Of a DNA stretch of 25,644 nt, positions 21,509 to 25,644 are shown piece after piece (positions within the stretch are counted from its first letter, which is position 1; the number at the start of each line of letters is the position of its first letter). Origin of the DNA: DASZCR01 sp035942915. Lineage in GTDB: Bacteria > Acidobacteriota > Blastocatellia > Pyrinomonadales > Pyrinomonadaceae. The translations under genes were made by a program, and so were the position numbers. The notes beneath the pieces were generated by a model that saw nothing but the letters and a program-made list of their open reading frames with translations, was not told the DNA's origin and ran no database searches. The stretch is from the NCBI GenBank assembly GCA_035942915.1, contig DASZCR010000072.1, forward strand, positions 1 through 25,644, in the 5' to 3' direction.

Positions 21509-21647
21509 GTGATAGCTGATAAGTGATAAGTGATAGGTGATAGGTGATAGGTGATAGGTGATAAGTGATGGGTGATAGGAGATAGGAGAAATCCTGTCTT
21601 CTTCCTATCACCCATCACCCATCACCTATCACTCTTTTCTTATCACC
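21509..21647. repeat. Second GTGATAGG-type repeat hairpin, between convergent genes
   Basis: Arm A (21509-21590) contains about ten consecutive octamers GTGATAAG/GTGATAGG/GTGATGGG; arm B (21601-21647) is the complementary TATCACCC/TATCACCT set, giving a long imperfect hairpin with a short centre (AAATCCTGTCTT). The unit is the same as at 7608-7754, 14 kb away. It fills the whole gap between the VWA gene (stop 21501) and the 60-residue gene on the other strand, whose TGA stop (21643-21645) lies inside arm B. Confidence 0.85.
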
Positions 21648-21825
21648 GTTTTTTCGAGTAGATGAGAAACATGACGGCCATGATGATGGCGAGCAGTAGT
21701 TCGAGGAAGAGGAAGAATTTCCAGTTGAAGGTGCCATCGTCGTTGTAGGCGTCCTGACGCAGGACGAGTGTGCCGACGAGGAAGCCGGTGGCCGTCCAGA
21801 TGATTTGCCGCTTGGTGTCCCACAT
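21643..21825 (-). CDS. 60-residue two-helix membrane protein
   Basis: Two hydrophobic segments (about 7-23 and 36-56) are joined by a short polar loop (RQDAYNDDGTFN) and end with the basic YSKKR, so a small inner-membrane hairpin is likely. I recognise no family. Its ATG overlaps the stop of the aminotransferase by one base (TGATG), a typical coupled-translation junction, and its stop is formed by the repeat hairpin. The start overlap and the membrane pattern make it more likely than the competing 64-codon frame on the same strand. Confidence 0.7.
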   Translation of the reverse strand: MWDTKRQIIWTATGFLVGTLVLRQDAYNDDGTFNWKFFLFLELLLAIIMAVMFLIYSKKR

Positions 21826-23024
21826 CAGACTTTGGACTTCAGTTTGAGGAGACGTTCGGCTGCCGCGTCGAGCGTCTCGTCGCGTTTGCAGAAGCAGAAG
21901 CGCACCTGTTGCGCGCCGAGTTCGGGGCGGCTGTAGAAGCTTGAGCCGGGAACGCAGGCGACGCCGACCTCGCGCACGAGATGGCGCGTGAACTCCACAT
22001 CGTCGGAGAAGCCGAAGGCGCTGATGTCGGTCATGATGTAGTAAGCGCCGTCAGGCTCGTAGACGCGAAAGCCCGCCTCTTCGAGCGCAGGTAGCAGGCG
22101 CGCACGACGCGCGGCATATTCCGTCTGAAGATGCGCGTAATACTCGCGGGGCAGGCGCAAGGCGTATGCGCCCGCCGACTGCAAGGGCGCGGCCGCGCCG
22201 ACCGTCAGAAAGTCGTGGACTTTGCGTATCGCGTTCGTTATCTCCGGCGGCGCGATGCAGTAGCCGACGCGCCAGCCCGTCACCGAGTAGGTCTTCGACA
22301 TCGAGTTGACGATGACCGTGCGCTCGCGCATCCCTTCGAGTTGCGCCATCGAGATGTGTGCGACCTCGTGCCCGGCGCGTGGATAGAGGATGTGCTCGTA
22401 GATTTCGTCTGTGAAGCAGAGCGCGTCGTGTTCACGACAGAGCGCGGCGATGTATTCCAGTTCGTCGCGCGTGAAGACCTTGCCCGTCGGGTTGTTGGGG
22501 TTGCAGACGATGATGGCTTTGGTGCGCTCGTTGAAGGCGGCGCGCAGCTCTTCGCGGTCGAAAGTCCAATCGGGCGCGCGCAAGGGGACGTAGCGCGGGC
22601 GTGCGTCGGAGAGTATCGCGTCGGGCGCGTAGTTTTCGTAGAAGGGTTCGAAGATGACGACCTCTTCGCCGGGGTCAACGGTCGCCATCATGGCGGCAAT
22701 CATGCCTTCGGTCGAGCCGCAGGTGACGGTGATTTCGCGTTCCGGGTCAATGTCGAGTCCCAGATACCATTTCGTCTTTTCGGCAATCGCCTCGCGGAAA
22801 TCTTTCGCGCCCCACGTAATCGCATACTGATTGATGTCTGACTCGACGGCGCGCATGGCGGCGCGCTTGATGTCGTCGGGCGCGGAGAAATCGGGGAAGC
22901 CCTGCGAGAGATTGACCGCGCCGTGCTTGAGCGCCTCGCGCGTCATCTCGCGGATGACGGACTCTGTAAACAGGCTCGCCTTACGCGAGACGTGACGGCG
23001 TGGTGAAGATGCGACGGATGTCAT
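21825..23024 (-). CDS. PLP-dependent class I/II aminotransferase
   Basis: 399 residues, fold type I. The lysine that binds pyridoxal phosphate is Lys244 in NSMSKTYSVTGWRVGY; NPNNPTG (175-181), Asp206 in TDEIYE and Arg375 in VRFCF are the other active-site residues. The LSQGFPDF block (39-46) is typical of the kynurenine/methionine/glutamine aminotransferase branch (YbdL, CCBL-like), but substrate cannot be assigned safely. ATG 23024 is preferred over the open frame to 23201 because GGAG is nine bases upstream and the conserved part begins shortly after. It is divergent from the glycosyltransferase operon and coupled to the small membrane protein. Confidence 0.92.
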   Translation of the reverse strand: MTSVASSPRRHVSRKASLFTESVIREMTREALKHGAVNLSQGFPDFSAPDDIKRAAMRAVESDINQYAITWGAKDFREAIAEKTKWYLGLDIDPEREITVTCGSTEGMIAAMMATVDPGEEVVIFEPFYENYAPDAILSDARPRYVPLRAPDWTFDREELRAAFNERTKAIIVCNPNNPTGKVFTRDELEYIAALCREHDALCFTDEIYEHILYPRAGHEVAHISMAQLEGMRERTVIVNSMSKTYSVTGWRVGYCIAPPEITNAIRKVHDFLTVGAAAPLQSAGAYALRLPREYYAHLQTEYAARRARLLPALEEAGFRVYEPDGAYYIMTDISAFGFSDDVEFTRHLVREVGVACVPGSSFYSRPELGAQQVRFCFCKRDETLDAAAERLLKLKSKV

Positions 23025-23079
23025 GTGATTAAACTCCGCGTCGGACGGGTTCAGGGTCAGAGCGTGCGTGAGACGGCAT

Positions 23080-23094
23080 GCTCTCACAGAGAGC
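23080..23094. promoter_or_regulatory. Small perfect hairpin in the divergent intergenic region
   Basis: GCTCTC-ACA-GAGAGC is a 6-base stem with a 3-base loop, lying in the 293-base divergent region (23025-23317) between the aminotransferase and the glycosyltransferase. It could be an operator or leader hairpin on the minus-strand transcript; evidence is structural only. Confidence 0.3.
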
Positions 23095-23172
23095 CTGCGG
23101 AGGACAAATGCAGCGGGCGCGGGCGCTCGGACGAGCCTGTTGCAGTTTTTGTGAAACGTCTTCGCAGACGGG

Positions 23173-23181
23173 TGATATAAT
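23173..23181 (+). promoter_or_regulatory. Extended -10 promoter of the glycosyltransferase operon
   Basis: TGATATAAT is a perfect TATAAT (23176-23181) with a TGn extension. The -35 position (GAAACG at 17 bases) has no good match, as expected for an extended -10 promoter. Transcription would begin near 23188, leaving a leader of about 130 bases before ATG 23318. Confidence 0.55.
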
Positions 23182-23317
23182 CCGCCGCGCACAGTTCTCA
23201 TCCTCGCTGCATCCTCGCGAATCTCGTCAACCTCGCAAACCCCGGCGCTCCTCGCGCGTCCCCAATCTGACAGAGAACTCGTCCATGCCCGAACGCGTGC
23301 GCGGAGGCTTTAGGCCG

Positions 23318-24841
23318 ATGACGACACGTCGCCAGCCCGTCGAACTCTACTGCTTCTTTCTGCTCTTCGCAGGCTTGAGCCTCGCGCTCCCGCCGCTCCT
23401 CTTCGTCACGCCGCAGACGCCTCTGTGGGTGTTGCTGTTTCTGGAGTTTCTCGTCCTCGGCGTCGCGTTGGAACTGTCGGAAATCCTGGCGGCGGCAGCC
23501 TGCGGCGTGCGCGACCTGCCGAAGCTCGAACGCCTCCCGGAGTTTCCGCCGGTGGCCGTCCTCTTTCTCGTCTGCGACGACCTCGTGCCGCACGCGCTTG
23601 AGAGACTCGTCGCCCTCGACTGCCCGCAGGCAGACCTGTTCATTCTCGACGACTCGACCGACGCGGCGACGCGACGCGCGCTGGACGCGACAGGGTTGCG
23701 CGTCGTCAGGCGCGAGCGTCGCAGGGGCGCGAAGGCGGGCAATCTCAACCACTGGCTGCAACGCTACGGCGCGCGTTACAAATACTTCCTCGTCCTCGAC
23801 AGCGACAGCATCATCCCCGCAGGCTTCGTCGAAGCCATCTTGACTTACGCCGAACACCCGGAGAACGCGCGCGTCGCTATCTTCAACAGCCTGCCGGTCT
23901 GCTGGAACACAGACCTGCGTTTCCCGCGTCTGCTGGCGACGCACACGCCGCTTCGCAATTGGAGCCGCATCCGCCTCGCCAACCGTTCCGACGCGGTGCT
24001 CTCGAACGGCCACAACAACCTGCACCGGACGGAGGCAGTCATCCGCGTCGGCGGTTTCGATGAAGCGTTCGTCGCCGAAGACATCGCGCTGACGTTGAAA
24101 CTGCTGCGCGCCGGTTACACGTCGCGTCTGGTGAACCTGCGCGCCTTCGAGGCCGAGCCGGAACACGTCTTCAGTTACGTGCGGCGGCTGGCGCGTTGGG
24201 CAAGACAGAACGTGCAGATTCATCGCGCCGACTGGCAGGGGATTCCGCTCTCGGTCAAGTTCGAGATGTTCAAGCTGAATTGGTGGTACATCAGCTTCTT
24301 CTTTTATCCGGCGTGGGTCGTGCTGGCCGTCTGGAGCAGGCGGACTTCGCAGACGGACGTGCGCCTCCTGTGGGAAATCATCGCGCTCGACGGCAGGCAG
24401 GCGTTCTCTCTGTTTGCGCCGTCGCTCGCCGTGCTCCTGCTCGCACTCTCGCCCGTCCTGCTGAGAGTGCCGCTCTTAATCAGAGAGGGGATTCGTCTGC
24501 GCGACTACGCGGGCAACTGTGTGCTCTCGATGGCTATCGCCGCCTATGCGACGCCTGCCGTCTGCCGCGCGCAAGCCCGCGCAGCCGTCTCCGACGCGTG
24601 CGACTTCGAGGTGACGGACAAACGCGTGCGCCGCGTCACGCTCGGCGCGCTCCTGATGTCTGAGAGGCTGCTGATTCCTTTCTGGCTCTTCCTCTCGGTC
24701 GGCTTCTGGTTCAACCGTGTGGCGTTGGTCTTCTCCTCGCTCTGGTTCTTCTGCTCGCTGCTCGCGCCGCTGCTCATCTACTGCTTCCACGAACGTCGCC
24801 CGCCGAGCCAGTTCGGTCAACGACACGGAGGACAGCCGTGA
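23318..24841 (+). CDS. Membrane glycosyltransferase family 2 (cellulose synthase-like)
   Basis: 507 residues. Two hydrophobic segments (about 10-30 and 35-60) precede a GT-A domain: DDS 111-113, DSDS 161-164 (nucleotide-sugar and metal DxD), ED 254-255 (catalytic base region) and R290-x2-R293-W294 in place of the QxxRW motif. Further hydrophobic segments after about 330, with an FEVTDKR block late on, match the CesA/BcsA-like layout. It would polymerise or transfer a sugar from a nucleotide donor at the inner face of the membrane; product unknown. ATG 23318 is chosen for GGAGG (23303-23307) ten bases upstream; ATG 23285 would add 11 residues. The stop overlaps the next GTG by four bases. Confidence 0.88.
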   Translation: MTTRRQPVELYCFFLLFAGLSLALPPLLFVTPQTPLWVLLFLEFLVLGVALELSEILAAAACGVRDLPKLERLPEFPPVAVLFLVCDDLVPHALERLVALDCPQADLFILDDSTDAATRRALDATGLRVVRRERRRGAKAGNLNHWLQRYGARYKYFLVLDSDSIIPAGFVEAILTYAEHPENARVAIFNSLPVCWNTDLRFPRLLATHTPLRNWSRIRLANRSDAVLSNGHNNLHRTEAVIRVGGFDEAFVAEDIALTLKLLRAGYTSRLVNLRAFEAEPEHVFSYVRRLARWARQNVQIHRADWQGIPLSVKFEMFKLNWWYISFFFYPAWVVLAVWSRRTSQTDVRLLWEIIALDGRQAFSLFAPSLAVLLLALSPVLLRVPLLIREGIRLRDYAGNCVLSMAIAAYATPAVCRAQARAAVSDACDFEVTDKRVRRVTLGALLMSERLLIPFWLFLSVGFWFNRVALVFSSLWFFCSLLAPLLIYCFHERRPPSQFGQRHGGQP

Positions 24842-25620
24842 CGATTAAGGAACCGCCCGACGGGGAACGGGACAAGGACGAGGTCGAAGCTTCAAGGCCG
24901 GGCGTGCAAGGGCCGGGGCTTTCAGACCCGGCCGTGCAGAACCTCATCGTAGGCATCGTGACGACGCTGCTCGCAGCACAGTTCGCCGTCGTGATGCCCT
25001 TCTGGCTGCGAGCCATACTCGGCGCGTTGACGCTTCTGGGCATCCTGATTATCGCCAGACGGCTTGTGCTTGGCGCGGCGAATCTGTTCCGCATGGGAAC
25101 GCTGCTGTTGAAAAACTCATGGCAGTTCGTCCTCGGCGGGGGCATCACGTTTGGCCTGATGACGCTCGGCATCGGGCTTGGATGGATTGCGCCGGAGGGA
25201 GTGCCACGCGAAGTGCTTGAGGCGCGCAGGGAGATTATGGAGATTGACCGCGCGCTCTCGGAGGGCAGAGTCAAACGTTGGTGGGCGGCCGAGGAGTCGG
25301 CTCCCGGCGAGCCGCGCAGGCGTCTCTACATGCGCGATAACGAAGTGGTCGTGGCAGAGAATCTGGAAGGTGGCGGAGATGTGCTGCGGACTTATCTGAA
25401 AAACGGACGGCGCATCGCAGAGGACGTGCGGGGCACGCTGACCGAAGGCTTCGCGCGCCGTTACTATCGGGGCGAATGTAATTTCGCCACAGACTACTAC
25501 GACGCTGCCGAGCGTCACCTCTACCTGCTCTACGACGCGGACTGTCGTGGACGACCACAGGTCAAAGACATCAGCGCGCCGAGACTTTCCGTGCCTGCTC
25601 CGGTCTTCACTTACCGCTGA
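24838..25620 (+). CDS. Hypothetical membrane protein coupled to glycosyltransferase
   Basis: 260 residues, family not recognised. Residues 1-33 are charged and hydrophilic; hydrophobic segments lie at about 36-53, 57-75 and 97-118; the C-terminal 140 residues are soluble, charged and rich in Arg/Tyr (YMRDNEVVVAEN, RRYYRGECNF), with two cysteines. The GTG start overlaps the glycosyltransferase stop (GTGA), so the two are translationally coupled. A role as an accessory or chain-export partner of the glycosyltransferase is inferred only from this coupling. The next start codon follows 21 bases after its stop, so the operon continues. Confidence 0.75.
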   Translation: MTIKEPPDGERDKDEVEASRPGVQGPGLSDPAVQNLIVGIVTTLLAAQFAVVMPFWLRAILGALTLLGILIIARRLVLGAANLFRMGTLLLKNSWQFVLGGGITFGLMTLGIGLGWIAPEGVPREVLEARREIMEIDRALSEGRVKRWWAAEESAPGEPRRRLYMRDNEVVVAENLEGGGDVLRTYLKNGRRIAEDVRGTLTEGFARRYYRGECNFATDYYDAAERHLYLLYDADCRGRPQVKDISAPRLSVPAPVFTYR

Positions 25621-25641
25621 CAGGCGGCGAGGAGATAAGCG

Positions 25642-25644
25642 ATG
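25642..25644 (+). CDS. Start codon of a further operon gene (cut by the window edge)
   Basis: The ATG at 25642-25644 is preceded at eight bases by GAGGAG (25628-25633), a strong Shine-Dalgarno, 21 bases after the stop of the membrane protein. Nothing of the product can be read. Confidence 0.5.

Overview
The window reads as a chromosomal segment of an Acidobacteriota-type bacterium. The evidence is high G+C coding sequence with dense gene packing, and three secreted proteins of the VWFA-related type (TIGR03436-like, a family expanded in Acidobacteria). The other genes are typical bacterial housekeeping genes (ileS, lspA, lgt, an RluA/RluD-type pseudouridine synthase). A class such as Blastocatellia is plausible but is inference only. 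I saw no phage, integrase, transposase, CRISPR array, rRNA or tRNA.

Layout. (1) About 50-3803, plus strand: a compact six-gene run behind a good sigma70-type promoter: small [2Fe-2S] protein, class I methyltransferase, thioredoxin-reductase-like flavoprotein, single-domain rhodanese, DUF309 protein, and a protein related to selenoprotein B of glycine/sarcosine/betaine reductase. Two of the redox proteins have lost the textbook redox residues (CATC became SATR; the U-x2-C-x2-C site became S-x2-C-x2-S). (2) 3862-6264, minus: a GAF-PAS-PAS hybrid histidine kinase with its own extended -10 promoter. (3) 6426-8812, minus: two secreted VWA proteins separated by a repeat hairpin. (4) 8974-15126, minus: ileS-lspA-lgt (lipoprotein maturation), two tiny coupled genes, and a RluD-type synthase. 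(5) 15261-16236: a YtxG/YtxH-like membrane and coiled-coil pair. (6) 16555-18663: a two-GAF sigma54 enhancer-binding regulator. (7) 18931-19611: a lytic transglycosylase. (8) 19612-20144: a non-coding stretch with lower G+C, a structured element and a clear promoter for an FmdB-type zinc-ribbon gene. (9) 20593-21501: a third VWA protein with a degenerate metal site. (10) 21643-23024, minus: a class I aminotransferase coupled to a 60-residue membrane protein. (11) 23318-end, plus: a processive-type GT2 glycosyltransferase coupled to a membrane protein, with the start codon of a further gene at the very edge.

The most unusual signal is non-coding. Four gene 3' ends carry long hairpins whose arms are imperfect 7-9 nt tandem repeats. 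They fall into three unrelated sequence families (GTGATAGG-like twice, 14 kb apart; AGTCTGGA/ATCTGAAA-like; GGCAAAAGG-like) with one shared architecture. In several cases the repeat supplies the stop codon, the C-terminal codons or a promoter element of the adjoining gene. The second candidate is the redox operon at the left edge, whose flavoprotein looks like an NAD(P)H:[2Fe-2S] reductase rather than a thioredoxin reductase.
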